DNA from: Pseudorhodobacter antarcticus
GTDB lineage: Bacteria; Pseudomonadota; Alphaproteobacteria; Rhodobacterales; Rhodobacteraceae
NCBI GenBank assembly: GCA_945860375.1
Contig: CAMAQR010000015.1
Coordinates: 1-64,000, forward strand
DNA: 64,000 nucleotides
Reading direction: 5' to 3'
Below the pieces are notes generated by a model that saw only the letters and a program-made list of their open reading frames with translations, searched no databases and was not told where the DNA came from. This document shows, in pieces, positions 26,500 through 36,670 of the stretch; position 1 is the first letter of the stretch; every line of letters starts with the position of its first letter. The translations under genes were made by a program, and so were the position numbers.

Positions 26500-27450
26500 G
26501 TGCGTGATCTCAAGCTGCCAGACCAACGCCACCCCGAAAAGGCGCATAAGCCCGACAATGCGCAGCCCAAAAAGCCCGACTGGATCCGCGTGCGCGCGCC
26601 CACATCCGAAGGCTACAAGAAAACCCGCGACATCTTGCGTGACAAGAAACTGGTGACGGTCTGCGAAGAGGCGGGCTGCCCGAATGTGGGCGAATGCTGG
26701 TCTCAGGGTCACGCCACCATGATGATCATGGGTGAGATTTGCACCCGTGGCTGTTCGTTTTGCAACATCGCCACCGGCAAACCCAAGGCGCTTGATGCGT
26801 TCGAACCGGGACGGGTGGCACATGCGGTGTCGGAACTGGGCCTGAAACATGTGGTGATCACCTCTGTGGACCGCGACGATCTGGACGATGGCGGCGCGGA
26901 TCATTTCGCCATGACCATCCGCGCCATCCGCCACCGATCCCCGGGCACCACGATTGAAATTCTGACGCCGGATTTCCTGAAATGCCCGCCCTCGGCCTTG
27001 GAAAAGGTGGTCGAGGCGCGTCCCGATGTGTTCAACCACAACCTTGAAACCGTCCCCGGCCTGTATCCCACCGTCCGCCCCGGCGCGCGCTATTTCCATT
27101 CTTTGCGGTTGTTGCAGAAGGTCAAGGAATTGGACCCAACGCTGTTCACCAAATCCGGCATCATGGTCGGCTTGGGCGAAGACCGCATCGGCGTTGGCCA
27201 AGTCATGGATGACATGCGGGCGGCGGATGTGGATTTCCTGACCATCGGGCAATATCTGCAACCGACGCCCAAACACCACCGGGTTGACCGTTTTGTGACG
27301 CCAGACGAGTTCAAGGCCTATGAAACCAGCGCTTATGGCAAGGGATTCTTGATGGTGTCTGCCACCCCATTGACCCGGTCCAGCTATCACGCGGGCGAGG
27401 ATTTCGCGCAACTGCGCGCCGCACGGCTGGAAAAGCTGGGGCGCGGCTGA
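26500..27450 (+). CDS. lipA: lipoyl synthase
   Basis: This 316-residue radical-SAM enzyme inserts two sulfurs into octanoyl groups to make lipoyl cofactors. The auxiliary cluster motif [12 protein letters not shown] and the radical SAM motif CTRGCSFC are both present, as are [11 protein letters not shown] and GLGE. I chose GTG at 26500 (reads [16 protein letters not shown]), with AGGGGGA 6 nt upstream. The open frame extends to 26023 but that part covers the aquaporin remnant on the other strand. No lipB is nearby. Confidence 0.95.
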   Translation: MRDLKLPDQRHPEKAHKPDNAQPKKPDWIRVRAPTSEGYKKTRDILRDKKLVTVCEEAGCPNVGECWSQGHATMMIMGEICTRGCSFCNIATGKPKALDAFEPGRVAHAVSELGLKHVVITSVDRDDLDDGGADHFAMTIRAIRHRSPGTTIEILTPDFLKCPPSALEKVVEARPDVFNHNLETVPGLYPTVRPGARYFHSLRLLQKVKELDPTLFTKSGIMVGLGEDRIGVGQVMDDMRAADVDFLTIGQYLQPTPKHHRVDRFVTPDEFKAYETSAYGKGFLMVSATPLTRSSYHAGEDFAQLRAARLEKLGRG

Positions 27451-27481
27451 CGCCGCCCCGCCTTTGGATGTGTCGACAGGA

Positions 27482-28408
27482 TCAGAAGCGGAACCCGACG
27501 CCAATGTCGTAGATTTCAGCCCCGTTGCTCGGCAACGCCCCGGTGACCCCACCCTCGACAAAGCCGCCATTGCCGAACCGGAATTCGCCACCAATGGTGA
27601 AGATTTCCTATGTGAACCCGCTGAACCCCGGGTCGATCTGAGTGATATCGGCCAACACGGTGAAAGCATCGGTGATGTCATAGCCCGCGTGCAGCCGCGC
27701 GCTTGCAAATGACTGGCCATTGTCATTGGCGAAGTTGCTGAGTTCAAGGCCAAGCGTCAGCTTGTTTCTGTCATAAAGCATTCCGAAGATCAGCGCGGTT
27801 TGGTTCGAGGGGCCAAAGCCTGTGACCCGCTGGACGCCGCCCATGAAGGTGGTGCTGCCCATGATATAGCTGGCCGCGATCTGCACCGTATCGGCGGTGG
27901 CCTTGCCGCCCTCAAACTGGTGCGCCGATGCGCCATAAGTCAAATTCCCGGAGGTTCCGGTGAAGGCGAGGCCAAGTTCGGTGTCTTCGGAGAGCAAGGG
28001 ATGAAAACTATCCCACCTGAGTTGGTTGAATTCGAGGTTCACCATGCGGTTGGTCCCCAATTCCGGCAAGGTCAGAACCGTCGACAGGGCGCGGCGCGGC
28101 GCACCGATGGTGAAATCACCAAAGCCGGTGGTCACGACCAGACCGCCCCGATAAGCGGTGCTCCCTTCGCTCTCCTTGATCTGACGGAAGTGGAGGATGG
28201 TGAGATCCGCCCCGTAACCGATGGCGCCGCTGCCAGAACTGCGCCAAGACAGCGTCACGTCGCCAGTGAAGTAGCTGTAATTGCTGAACATATATTTGGA
28301 ATGTTCCAGCTCGATCTCGCCAGTCGTGCTGAACCCGTTGCCGAAGTCGAGCGCCAAGGCAGGCGATCCGACCGTTGCAAGCAGGAAAGCAAGTGTGGTC
28401 TTGCGCAT
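27482..28408 (-). pseudogene. outer-membrane beta-barrel (porin-like) gene with in-frame amber codon
   Basis: The protein has a signal peptide (MRKTTLAFLLATVGSPALA, cleavage before LDFGNG) and alternating hydrophobic strands typical of a Gram-negative porin of about 300 residues. Translation stops at TAG 27608-27610 after 266 residues. The same frame then continues for 41 more codons through two further beta-strand-like segments and ends in EIYDIGVGFRF-stop, with the terminal Phe required for BAM recognition. A single change such as CAG to TAG explains this. The product is either non-functional, read through by a suppressor, or the site is a sequencing error. AAAGGGAA precedes the ATG at 28408. 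Confidence 0.8.
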
Positions 28409-28572
28409 GGTCAAGTTCCCTTTGATCGATTGCTTGCCGATCACAGTGGGCGCGAAAGCAGGTGGCGGCAAGGCCGCGGATTTTTGATCGGTTCCGTGGC
28501 CTGCACGACACGAAGGCCGCTGGCCGGTCAGATGTCGATATCCGATGCGGCAGTGCCGACACCCCGAGGGTC

Positions 28573-29469
28573 TTAGGGCACCGTCATGACCGCTGGCACC
28601 GATTTCAGATAGGCGGCCACGGCGGCACGATCCGACGCTGGCAGTTTCGCCATATTGTCCACCACATGCGCCATATGGCCGCCCACCGTGTCAAATTCGG
28701 GCGTGAACCCCGACGTCAGGTATTCGACAATCTCGGCCTCTGACCATGTCAGCTTTCCCGGTGTTATGTTGGGAATGCTGCCCTTGCCCGACGGGTCTGG
28801 CGCGCCGCCCAGCCAGCGCGAGATGTCCAGACCGCCCAGCATGTTGCGCGGCGTGTGGCATTCGCCGCAATGCGCCAAAGCTTCGGCGATGTACCTGCCC
28901 CGTTCGATTTCCGGCGATGCGGCGTCCATCACCCAATCGTCGCGCAGAAACATCAGCTTCCAGATGCCAAGCGAGCGCCGGATGTTGAAGGGAAAACCGA
29001 TCTGATGCGGCAGGCTGGCGGTGGCATCGGCGGGCAGGGTGTCCATGAACGCCTTGAGGTCCACCACGTCCTGCGGCAGCATTTTGGCATAGGCGCTGTA
29101 GGGCAGGGCGGGGAAATAGTGCTGACCTGCCGGCGAGACGCCATCGGTGATCGCATGGGCGAAATCGGTCAGGCTCCAACCGCCAATGCCTTGGATCGGG
29201 TCGGTTGAAATATTGGGCGCGAGGAAGGTCCCAAACGGCGAGGCAAAGCTTTGTCCACCCGCAAGCAGCGGCGTGTCTGATGCAGCCGCCCCGGGTGCTG
29301 TGTGACACGACGCACACCCAGCGGCCCAGAACACCTGCGCACCATGGGCGGCATCGGCGCTCAGACCGTCATAAATCGCCGGATCACCGGGGCGAGGCGC
29401 CGACAGCAGAACAAAGCCCGCAAAGCCCAGCAGTGCAATTCCCGCCACCGCATATTTCAGTCGCACCAT
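28573..29469 (-). CDS. diheme cytochrome c, membrane anchored
   Basis: This 298-residue protein has an uncleaved signal/anchor (about residues 4-24) and two heme-binding motifs, CASCH (residues 52-56) and CGECH (about 197-201). Met-rich and Pro-rich segments provide candidate axial ligands. It resembles the cytochrome c subunits of periplasmic alcohol/aldehyde dehydrogenases, but those usually have three hemes and no dehydrogenase subunit is adjacent. The start MVRLKYAVAG at 29469 places the anchor correctly; the frame is open further. Likely a periplasmic electron carrier. Confidence 0.85.
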   Translation of the reverse strand: MVRLKYAVAGIALLGFAGFVLLSAPRPGDPAIYDGLSADAAHGAQVFWAAGCASCHTAPGAAASDTPLLAGGQSFASPFGTFLAPNISTDPIQGIGGWSLTDFAHAITDGVSPAGQHYFPALPYSAYAKMLPQDVVDLKAFMDTLPADATASLPHQIGFPFNIRRSLGIWKLMFLRDDWVMDAASPEIERGRYIAEALAHCGECHTPRNMLGGLDISRWLGGAPDPSGKGSIPNITPGKLTWSEAEIVEYLTSGFTPEFDTVGGHMAHVVDNMAKLPASDRAAVAAYLKSVPAVMTVP

Positions 29470-29595
29470 GGGACGCGCCTTCTCAGATGAGTTGTGATGA
29501 AAACGGATCGAACAAACGCAAAGAATGACCAAAGTCTACAGCACTTCAGGTTTAAGAAAAGCCACGATACTTGCGTTGACCGGAGCAAAACCGGA

Positions 29596-29763
29596 TTAGC
29601 GCAGGCGCACGCGCCCGTTCACCGTCAACCACGCGGGCCAGCCCCAGATGTATTCCGCCGCCGCCAGTGCCAGACAAACCGCGACCACCCCAAGCACCAG
29701 CCGAACCCGCGCAGCCGGGGGCGGGTGGCGTGCCCATTTCGCCATCCGCAGCAGCCAGATCAT
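29596..29763 (-). CDS. small single-helix membrane protein downstream of hpt
   Basis: This 55-residue protein has a basic N-terminus ([15 protein letters not shown]), one transmembrane helix ([20 protein letters not shown]) and a short Arg-rich tail. Its ATG overlaps the hpt stop (ATGA), so it is translationally coupled to hpt. I remember similar small proteins in this position in related genomes (WPAWLTVN ending). The function is unknown. The presence of correct coupling and hydrophobicity makes it a likely real gene, although it is short. Confidence 0.65.
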   Translation of the reverse strand: MIWLLRMAKWARHPPPAARVRLVLGVVAVCLALAAAEYIWGWPAWLTVNGRVRLR

Positions 29764-30299
29764 TCGGTGAACCGGACCTTGCCAATATAAGGCAGGTTGC
29801 GGTTGCGCTGTGCAAAATCAATACCATAGCCCACGACAAATTCGTCGGGGATCTCAAATCCCGTCCAGGTGGCCTTGATGTCCACCTCACGCCGGGACGG
29901 TTTGTCGAGCAGAGCGCAGACCTCCAGGCGTGCCGGATCGCGCGACAAAAGCAGGCGTTTGACATGGCTGAGGGTGAAGCCGGTATCGACGATATCTTCC
30001 ACCACCAGCACATCCTGCCCCGCGATTTCGCCGCGCAAATCCTTCAGGATGCGGACCTCGCGGCTGGAATGGGTGGAGTCGCCATAGCTGGAGGCCTCCA
30101 GAAAATCGACCTGCACCGGCAGGTCAATTTCGCGCACCAGATCGGCCACAAAGACGAAAGACCCGCGCAGCAGACCCACCACCACAAGCTTGTCGCAGCC
30201 CTGAAAATGGGTGGTGATCTCACGCGCCAGGCTTTCCACCCGCGCCGCAATGGCTTTGGCCGAGATCATCTGATCAATGACATATGGACGATGCGGCAT
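29760..30299 (-). CDS. hpt: hypoxanthine phosphoribosyltransferase
   Basis: This 179-residue purine salvage enzyme converts hypoxanthine (and guanine) plus PRPP to IMP/GMP. The PRPP-binding signature [13 protein letters not shown] (about residues 96-108) is clear, as are the flexible-loop SSYGDST segment and the purine-contact region [18 protein letters not shown]. It is the first gene of a two-gene operon with the small membrane protein and is divergent from the COQ10-like gene. Confidence 0.94.
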   Translation of the reverse strand: MPHRPYVIDQMISAKAIAARVESLAREITTHFQGCDKLVVVGLLRGSFVFVADLVREIDLPVQVDFLEASSYGDSTHSSREVRILKDLRGEIAGQDVLVVEDIVDTGFTLSHVKRLLLSRDPARLEVCALLDKPSRREVDIKATWTGFEIPDEFVVGYGIDFAQRNRNLPYIGKVRFTE

Positions 30300-30365
30300 G
30301 TGGCCCCCTTGATTTCCGGGACATTTCTACCCAGAACCATAGCTCAAGTCACGCGAAGGTTACGC

Positions 30366-30815
30366 ATGCCGCGCCATTCTGAAACCAAACGCCTGCCCTA
30401 TACGGCTGGGCAGATGTACGATCTTGTGGCCGATGTCGCCCGCTATCCCGAATTTCTGCCTTGGACCGCCGCCGCCCGCATCCGCTCGCGCGATCCGGTG
30501 GAGGGCGGCGAGGTGATGGAGGCGGATCTGGTGATCTCTTTCAAGGTGTTTCGCGAACGCTTTGGCAGCCGGGTCACTTTGCTGCCCGGCGATATGCGCA
30601 TCCTGACCGAATACATCGACGGCCCCTTCAAGCATCTGAAATCGGTCTGGAGTTTCCGCGATCTGCCCGAAGGCGGTAGCGAGGTGGCGTTCGAGGTCGA
30701 CTTCGAATTCAAGAATGCCATTCTGTCCAGCATCATCGGCCTCGTGTTCAATGAAGCGATGACGCGGGTGGTGCGGGCGTTTGAGGCGCGGGCGGCGCAA
30801 TTGCACGCCAAATAG
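30366..30815 (+). CDS. COQ10/RatA-like START-domain protein
   Basis: This 149-residue protein belongs to the polyketide cyclase/START family that includes mitochondrial COQ10 and bacterial RatA (YPEFLPWTAAARI; FKVFRERFGSRVTL; VDFEFKNAILSSIIGLVF). In alphaproteobacteria the COQ10-type role, binding ubiquinone and assisting its delivery to respiration, is more likely than the RatA toxin label. GAAGG precedes ATG 30366. The longer open frame reaching 29667 is antisense to hpt and was not used. Confidence 0.85.
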   Translation: MPRHSETKRLPYTAGQMYDLVADVARYPEFLPWTAAARIRSRDPVEGGEVMEADLVISFKVFRERFGSRVTLLPGDMRILTEYIDGPFKHLKSVWSFRDLPEGGSEVAFEVDFEFKNAILSSIIGLVFNEAMTRVVRAFEARAAQLHAK

Positions 30816-30949
30816 AGAAAAGGCGATGGCCAAGAGAGGTGCAGTCCGGTTTACGACCCTGCACCGCGCAGCCCCGCAATAGACCCGAGGCCTCATGGTT
30901 TGTGGTGCAGCCCCCCCGTACCTGCGTCCGGCGCGGCTTGGGGCTGGAA

Positions 30950-32128
30950 TCACGAGTTTATATCATAGGCACGCTCTCCGTGCACCGACAGGTCCAGCCC
31001 GTTGACCTCGGTTTCCAGATCGACCCGCAACGGCGTCACCAAGGCGCATAGCTTGATCAAGACCCAACTGGCGACCACGGTCCAGATCCCCACCACAGCC
31101 AGCCCGCCCAGTTGCGCGGCCCAGGAACCAGCCCCCAGCGCCGCCACCATGATCGTGCCAAAAATCCCGCCCACCCCATGCACGGCGAACACATCCAGCG
31201 TGTCGTCGATCTTCAGGCGGTGTTTGACCAGCAGCACTGCCTCTTGGCACAAAATCCCTGCAACACCCCCGATCAGCAGCGCGGCCATCGGCCCGACATA
31301 ACCCGACGTCGGCGTGATAGAGGCCAGACCGGCAATGGTGCCCGTGACCAAACCCACCAAAGAGGCGCGGCCAAACTTGATCCGCTCCCACAGCGCCCAT
31401 GTCAGGGACGCGGCGGCGGCGGACAGATGCGTGACGGTGATCGCCATCGCGGCCTGCCCGTTGGCGGCCAAAGCCGAGCCGCCGTTGAAGCCGAACCAGC
31501 CCACCCAAAGCATGCCTGCGCCGATCATCACCATGCCAGGATTGTGCGGCGGGGTGGTGCGGTGCTTGCGGGGGCCAAGGGCAACGGCAAGCACCAAGGC
31601 GGCAAGGCCAGCGGTTTCATGCACCACGATGCCACCCGCGAAATCGCGCACCCCCATGGCGCCAAACATCCCGCCATCGGCCAGCAGTCCAGCCCCCCAG
31701 ATCCAATGCGCGACGGGCGCATAGACCAGCAGCATCCACAGGGCCGAAAACAGCAACACAAAGCCAAAGCCCGCCCGTTCGGCATAGGCCCCAACGATCA
31801 GCGCGGGCGTGATGATGGCGAAGGTCATCTGATAGGTGAAAAAGGCGATTTCCGGCAGGGTTCCGGTCAGGCTTTGTGCCGTCACCCCGGCCAGAAACGC
31901 CTTTGACAGCCCACCCCACAATGGCCCCGGCGCGCCGAAGGCAATGGTATAGCCCGCCACAAGCCACAGCACGCTCATCAGCGCGGCGATGGCAAAGCAA
32001 TGCATGAACACCGACAGCACGTTGCGCGCCCGCACAAGGCCGCCATAAAACAGCGCAAGGCCGGGCAGGGTCATGAACAGCACAAGGGCAGTGGCTATCA
32101 GGATAAAGGCGGTGTCGGCGGCATTCAT
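30950..32128 (-). CDS. amtB: ammonium transporter
   Basis: This 392-residue integral membrane protein has eleven hydrophobic helices and Amt hallmarks: N-terminal FYGGLVRARNVLS, the conserved ADFAGG-like DFAGGIVVHETAGLAALV segment with the twin-His pore region, and GxxxFxxHGVGG (FAVHGVGGIFG). It imports ammonium/ammonia under nitrogen limitation. AGGAG precedes ATG 32128. No glnK lies next to it, unlike the usual glnK-amtB operon. The NtrBC system 3 kb away could regulate it. Confidence 0.93.
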   Translation of the reverse strand: MNAADTAFILIATALVLFMTLPGLALFYGGLVRARNVLSVFMHCFAIAALMSVLWLVAGYTIAFGAPGPLWGGLSKAFLAGVTAQSLTGTLPEIAFFTYQMTFAIITPALIVGAYAERAGFGFVLLFSALWMLLVYAPVAHWIWGAGLLADGGMFGAMGVRDFAGGIVVHETAGLAALVLAVALGPRKHRTTPPHNPGMVMIGAGMLWVGWFGFNGGSALAANGQAAMAITVTHLSAAAASLTWALWERIKFGRASLVGLVTGTIAGLASITPTSGYVGPMAALLIGGVAGILCQEAVLLVKHRLKIDDTLDVFAVHGVGGIFGTIMVAALGAGSWAAQLGGLAVVGIWTVVASWVLIKLCALVTPLRVDLETEVNGLDLSVHGERAYDINS

Positions 32129-32283
32129 GGCGGCTCCTGTGCGCGGGTGTCGCCCGTGAAACGGGCAAATGCGCGCCGGGAAAAGTGCCCACAGGCCCAA
32201 ATGCTGCCCAAAATGCTGGCTGTTTGTGAACCGCCGCAAATTTAGGCGATTCTGGCGTAGGTTTGCGTAAATCCGGGCAGAAG

Positions 32284-32757
32284 TCAGATCAGCATGTGGC
32301 GCAGCAACAGCTCCAACGCGTGATCCCTTGCGGCCAGCCGTACCTTGTCGCGCCCCAACGCGCCAAACTCTATCGTTTCCACTTGCACAGGCTTGCCGCG
32401 CGCCGCGATGCCAAAGCAAACCCGGCCTTCGGGCTTGTACTCCGATCCGCCGGGGCCCGCGATGCCGGTGGTGGACACCGCCAGATCAGCGCCGCTATGG
32501 GCCAGCGCGCCTTGGGCCATCTCGGCCGCGATCTGTTCGGACACCGCGCCATGCGCCTGCAACGTGGCAGCGCTGACCCCCAGCATGTCGATCTTGGCGG
32601 CGTTGGAATAGGTCACAAAGCCGCGGTCGAACACATCCGACGCGCCCGCAATATCCGTCAGCGCTGCCGCCACCATGCCGCCGGTGCAGCTTTCGGCGCA
32701 AGCGATCCGATAGCCCCAATAGCGGGCGGCTTGCAGGATTTCGGCGGCGGTGGTCAT
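32284..32757 (-). CDS. cinA: CinA-type nicotinamide-nucleotide amidase
   Basis: This 157-residue protein corresponds to the stand-alone C-terminal domain of CinA (PncC), which deamidates NMN to NaMN. Conserved blocks are ACAESCTGGMVAAALTDIAG and VSTTGIAGPGGSEYKPEG. The start is 4 nt after the pgpA stop, so it is the last gene of the ispD-ispF-pgpA-cinA operon. Confidence 0.92.
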   Translation of the reverse strand: MTTAAEILQAARYWGYRIACAESCTGGMVAAALTDIAGASDVFDRGFVTYSNAAKIDMLGVSAATLQAHGAVSEQIAAEMAQGALAHSGADLAVSTTGIAGPGGSEYKPEGRVCFGIAARGKPVQVETIEFGALGRDKVRLAARDHALELLLRHMLI

Positions 32758-32761
32758 CGGA

Positions 32762-33274
32762 CTACCTCATCAGGATCATCGGGATATGGTAAAGCGCGGC
32801 GGCGACAAGGGTGGCCAGACCCGCAAAAACGCCCGCCCACAGATCATCGAGCATGACACCCGCCGTATCATGGCGGCGATCGGCGCGGCCCACCAGCCAC
32901 GGCTTCCAGATGTCAAACAGGCGGAACAACAAGAAAGCGGCCACAGGCGCGGGCCAAGGCAGCCAGCCTTCAAACCCGCGGCTGTAAAGGGCGGCGGCGG
33001 GGAACAGCAGGGTCAGCCACTGGCCGGCCACCTCATCAATCACGAACTCGGACGGGTCATCGCCGGGGCGGTCGCGCAACTCCCGGCCTACCGCCCAAAA
33101 GCCTGCGGCGGTGACGGCGATGGTCGCCAGCACCAGCACCGGAAAGCCCAGAAAGCGGTAGATCAGCACGCCCAGAAGGATCGCCACCAGCGACCCCCAC
33201 GTGCCGGGGGCCGGGCGCAACAGCCCCGCGCCGAAGAAAACCGCCAAGGACCGACTGATGGAGAAACCGGTCAT
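32762..33274 (-). CDS. pgpA: phosphatidylglycerophosphatase A
   Basis: This 170-residue membrane enzyme dephosphorylates phosphatidylglycerophosphate in phospholipid synthesis. PgpA motifs are [17 protein letters not shown] near the N-terminus, DEVAGQW and the C-terminal [11 protein letters not shown]. Three to four hydrophobic segments are present. Its start overlaps the ispF stop by 4 nt, so translation is coupled. Confidence 0.93.
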   Translation of the reverse strand: MTGFSISRSLAVFFGAGLLRPAPGTWGSLVAILLGVLIYRFLGFPVLVLATIAVTAAGFWAVGRELRDRPGDDPSEFVIDEVAGQWLTLLFPAAALYSRGFEGWLPWPAPVAAFLLFRLFDIWKPWLVGRADRRHDTAGVMLDDLWAGVFAGLATLVAAALYHIPMILMR

Positions 33275-33750
33275 GCTTGCACCAAATTGGCGGTGGCAAT
33301 CGCGGCAATGCCCTCTTCGCGGCCCGTGAAGCCCAAGCGTTCCGAAGTGGTGGCCTTGACCGAGACGCGGTCCATGTCGATCTCCAGAATGGCGGCAAGG
33401 GCTGCGCGCATGGCGGGGGCGTGGGGACCGATCTTGGGGCGTTCGCAGATCAATGTCACGTCACAATTGGACAAAGCAAAGCCACGGCTGCGCGCCAATC
33501 CAATGGCGTGGCGCAGAAAGATATGGCTCGCGGCCCCCTTCCACTGCGGATCCGAGGGCGGGAAATGCTGCCCAATGTCACCCGCCGCCAGCGCGCCATA
33601 GATCGCATCGGTCAGGGCGTGCATGCCGACATCGGCGTCGGAATGGCCCAACAGCCCGCGCCCGTGCGGCACGGACACGCCACAAAGCCAGACCTGATCG
33701 CCGTCGCAAAAGGCATGCACGTCAAAGCCATTGCCCAACCTAACATCCAT
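33271..33750 (-). CDS. ispF: 2-C-methyl-D-erythritol 2,4-cyclodiphosphate synthase
   Basis: This 159-residue MEP-pathway enzyme forms the cyclic diphosphate. It has the GNGFDVHAF metal-binding start, [25 protein letters not shown] and the C-terminal [19 protein letters not shown]. It overlaps the ispD 3' end by 11 nt. In many alphaproteobacteria ispD and ispF are fused; here they remain separate but overlapping genes. Confidence 0.96.
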   Translation of the reverse strand: MDVRLGNGFDVHAFCDGDQVWLCGVSVPHGRGLLGHSDADVGMHALTDAIYGALAAGDIGQHFPPSDPQWKGAASHIFLRHAIGLARSRGFALSNCDVTLICERPKIGPHAPAMRAALAAILEIDMDRVSVKATTSERLGFTGREEGIAAIATANLVQA

Positions 33751-34402
33751 GACCGTTTTCCCTCAGCAGTGCCTCGACCCGCGCAAAATCATCGGGATGG
33801 GTCAGTTTCACGTTCCGCTCATCGCCCGTTACAATGGCCACATGCAGCCCCGCGGCAAGGGCGACCTCGACATCATCCGCCTCGCGCCCTGTGGCGGTTT
33901 CATGGGCGCGCAGGATGGCGTCAAACCGAAACCCCTGCGGTGTTTGTGCGCGGTAAAGGCCCGCGCGGTCGCGGCTGCCGGTGACGCGACCCTCCGCGCC
34001 GGTCCAAAGCGCGTCGGTCACGGCCAGTGCCGGGGCGGCGCCATCCGAATGGGCCAAGGCGTCCATCACCCGCGCGATCACCGCCTGCGACACCAAGGGC
34101 CGCGCGCCGTCATGGATCAGCACATGAGTCACGCCCTGATTGTCCAAGGCCCGTAAGGCGTTGCGCACCGAGGCTGCCCGCGTGGCCCCGCCCTCGACGA
34201 TCTGAATGTCATCCGCCAAGCCCGTGCTCAAATGCCGATGCTCGGGGTTGATGGTCAGCATCCGCACCATGCCAGCGAAAGCATCCAAGGCATGGGCAAC
34301 CACCGGCTGACCTGCAATGTTCACCCATTGCTTGGGCAAGGCGTGGACCCCCGACGCGCGCGCGCCAAGGCCTGCAGCGGTGATGATGGCGGCGAATTTC
34401 AT
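33740..34402 (-). CDS. ispD: 2-C-methyl-D-erythritol 4-phosphate cytidylyltransferase
   Basis: This 220-residue enzyme activates MEP with CTP in isoprenoid synthesis. The nucleotide-binding start is [13 protein letters not shown] with [11 protein letters not shown], and [13 protein letters not shown] and [10 protein letters not shown] follow. ATG 34402 ([11 protein letters not shown]) is the family start; the frame is open upstream to 34495 without support. First gene of the minus-strand operon; divergent from dusB. Confidence 0.95.
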   Translation of the reverse strand: MKFAAIITAAGLGARASGVHALPKQWVNIAGQPVVAHALDAFAGMVRMLTINPEHRHLSTGLADDIQIVEGGATRAASVRNALRALDNQGVTHVLIHDGARPLVSQAVIARVMDALAHSDGAAPALAVTDALWTGAEGRVTGSRDRAGLYRAQTPQGFRFDAILRAHETATGREADDVEVALAAGLHVAIVTGDERNVKLTHPDDFARVEALLRENGHGC

Positions 34403-34577
34403 GCTGTCCCCTTTGTCTCTGTCTAAAACAGCACGCGGGCTATGACAATCTGGCCTGCAAATGCGGCGGTGACGCCTAATATTTGTGCATTGCATGAAAT
34501 TAGGGCATAAACAGAGGTGTCGATCTTGGCCTTGCCCCGATCAAGGCGCAAGGTGGCACGCAGTATCAGGACAATTC

Positions 34578-35597
34578 ATGACCCCAAGGCTTGGAACCAT
34601 CGCATTGAACCCGCCAGTGATTCTGGCACCGATGGCTGGTATCACCGATCTGCCATTCCGGCGGATGGTGGCGCAATTTGGCGCCGGTCTGGTGGTGTCT
34701 GAGATGGTGGCCTCAGAAGAGGTGATGCGCGCGCAGCCTTTGGCACGGGCCCGCGCAAGTTTGGGCATGGCGGACCTTGGCCATGCGGAACTCGGCTTTG
34801 GCGAGCAGGCGACGGCGGTGCAACTGGCGGGGCGCGATCCGCATTGGATGGCCGAAGCCGCGCGTTATGTCGAAGGGCAGGGCGCGCGGGTGATTGACAT
34901 CAACATGGGCTGCCCGGCCAAACGGGTGACGGCCTCGGGCGGCAATGGCGCTTGCGGGTCGGCACTGATGAAGGAACCCGATCTGGCGCTGCGGTTGATC
35001 GAGGCGGTTGTGGGTGCGGTATCGGTGCCGGTCACTTTGAAAACCCGGCTGGGCTGGGATGACGCCAGCCTGAATGCGCCAGAAATCGCGGTGCGGGCCG
35101 AAGCGGCGGGCGTGGCGATGATCACCATTCACGGCCGCACGCGCTGCCAGTTTTACAAAGGCCGCGCCGATTGGGCCGCGATCCGGCGCGTCAAGGATGC
35201 CGTGGGCATTCCCGTCATTGCCAATGGCGATATTGTCGATGTGGCCACCGCCCGCGCGGCATTGGCGCAATCGGGGGCCGATGGTGTGATGGTCGGGCGT
35301 GGCGCGCAGGGTGCGCCGTGGCGGCTGGCGCAGATTGCGGCGGCGCTTTACGGCACGGCGGCCCCGGTGGTGCCTGTGGGGGCTGATCTGGCGCGGCTGG
35401 TCATCGGTCACTACGATCAAATGTTGGAGTTTTATGGTCCCGCTCTGGGCCTGCGGGTCGCGCGCAAACATCTGGGCTGGTATCTCGATGAGGCCGGGGC
35501 AGGGGCTGCGCGCGAACCGATTTTGACCGCAACCGATCCGGCACAAGTGCGCGACCTGCTGGAAGGCGCGTTTGTGCTGCAAAAGGTGGCTGCATGA
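34578..35597 (+). CDS. dusB: tRNA-dihydrouridine synthase
   Basis: This 339-residue flavoenzyme reduces uridines in tRNA. The TIM-barrel FMN-binding elements [24 protein letters not shown] and [11 protein letters not shown] are clear. It is the historical nifR3 gene that precedes ntrBC in Rhodobacter and relatives. AGGA precedes ATG 34578. It overlaps ntrB by 4 nt, so the tRNA-modifying enzyme and the nitrogen sensor are co-translated. Confidence 0.94.
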   Translation: MTPRLGTIALNPPVILAPMAGITDLPFRRMVAQFGAGLVVSEMVASEEVMRAQPLARARASLGMADLGHAELGFGEQATAVQLAGRDPHWMAEAARYVEGQGARVIDINMGCPAKRVTASGGNGACGSALMKEPDLALRLIEAVVGAVSVPVTLKTRLGWDDASLNAPEIAVRAEAAGVAMITIHGRTRCQFYKGRADWAAIRRVKDAVGIPVIANGDIVDVATARAALAQSGADGVMVGRGAQGAPWRLAQIAAALYGTAAPVVPVGADLARLVIGHYDQMLEFYGPALGLRVARKHLGWYLDEAGAGAAREPILTATDPAQVRDLLEGAFVLQKVAA

Positions 35598-36670
35598 CCG
35601 ACACCTCGGCCCTTTGGGCGTCGCTGCCTTTGCCCGCATTGGTGATTGCGGCGGATGGGCGGATTGCGGATGTCAATCCGGCGGCAGAAACCTTTCTGAA
35701 TGCCTCGGCGCGCAGCCTGATCGGGCATCCGCTGCTGGACCGCCTGACGATTGACGCACCGATGGAGGACGCGCTGACCCGTGTGCGCGCCCACCAGTCG
35801 CCGCTGTTCATCGCAGAGGCCGACGTGACCACGGGCGAACGCGCGCCCGTGCAATGCGGCCTGCAAATTGCGCCTTTGCAAGACAGCGACGCGCTGGTGA
35901 TGCTGATCACGCCCCGCGAAATCGCCGACCGGCTGGGCCGGGCGATGCATGTGACTTCGGCCGCCAAATCGGCGATCGGCATGGCGGAAATGCTGGCGCA
36001 TGAAATCAAGAACCCGCTGGCCGGGATTTCTGGTGCAGCCCAACTGCTGGCGATGGGGCTTTCCCCCGAGGATTTGGAATTGACCGACCTGATCGTCGAG
36101 GAAACCCGCCGCATCGTCAAACTGCTGGAGCAGGTTGAACAGTTCGGCAATCTGCGCCCCCCGGCCCGCCGTGCGGTGAACCTGCATGACGCCCTGGACC
36201 GCGCCCGGCGCTCGGCTTTGGTTGGCTTTGGCGTGCATATGGCGATCGTGGAAGATTACGATCCGTCCTTGCCCGCGACCTATGCCGACTCAGATCAGCT
36301 GATGCAGGTGTTCCTAAACTTGTTGAAGAACGCGTCAGAAGCCGCTGGTTTCAAAGGCGGAACCATCAGGCTTCACACCTTCTATGACCAAACCTTGCGG
36401 CGCAGGCGCAAGGATGGCACCGGGTCCGCCTTGCCCCTGCAGGTGGAAATCATCGACGATGGCCCCGGCATCCCGCCCGAAATCGCCGCCGACGTGTTCG
36501 AGCCCTTCGTGTCAGGCCGCGAAAACGGCACCGGGCTGGGTTTGGCCTTGGTGTCGAAGATCATCTCGGACCACGAGGGCTGGATTTCCGTCGATAGTGT
36601 CCCCGGCCGCACCGTGTTTCGCATTTCGCTACCCCTTGCCCCGCGTGGGCTTTCCGAGGAGACCCGCTGA
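35594..36670 (+). CDS. ntrB: nitrogen-regulation sensor kinase/phosphatase
   Basis: This 358-residue cytosolic histidine kinase has an N-terminal PAS-like domain (about residues 10-115), the H-box [20 protein letters not shown] and the HATPase boxes (N in [30 protein letters not shown]). NtrB phosphorylates or dephosphorylates NtrC depending on PII/GlnB. Its stop overlaps the ntrC start by one base. The N-terminal four-base overlap with dusB suggests a single operon. Confidence 0.95.
   Translation: MTDTSALWASLPLPALVIAADGRIADVNPAAETFLNASARSLIGHPLLDRLTIDAPMEDALTRVRAHQSPLFIAEADVTTGERAPVQCGLQIAPLQDSDALVMLITPREIADRLGRAMHVTSAAKSAIGMAEMLAHEIKNPLAGISGAAQLLAMGLSPEDLELTDLIVEETRRIVKLLEQVEQFGNLRPPARRAVNLHDALDRARRSALVGFGVHMAIVEDYDPSLPATYADSDQLMQVFLNLLKNASEAAGFKGGTIRLHTFYDQTLRRRRKDGTGSALPLQVEIIDDGPGIPPEIAADVFEPFVSGRENGTGLGLALVSKIISDHEGWISVDSVPGRTVFRISLPLAPRGLSEETR

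Noticed and set aside
26023..27450. 475-residue lipA product
   Set aside because: The first part is antisense to the aquaporin remnant. GTG 26500 has a ribosome site and matches family N-termini.
29667..30815. 382-residue plus-strand protein including the COQ10 domain
   Set aside because: Its N-terminal half is antisense to hpt. ATG 30366 fits the domain and has GAAGG upstream.
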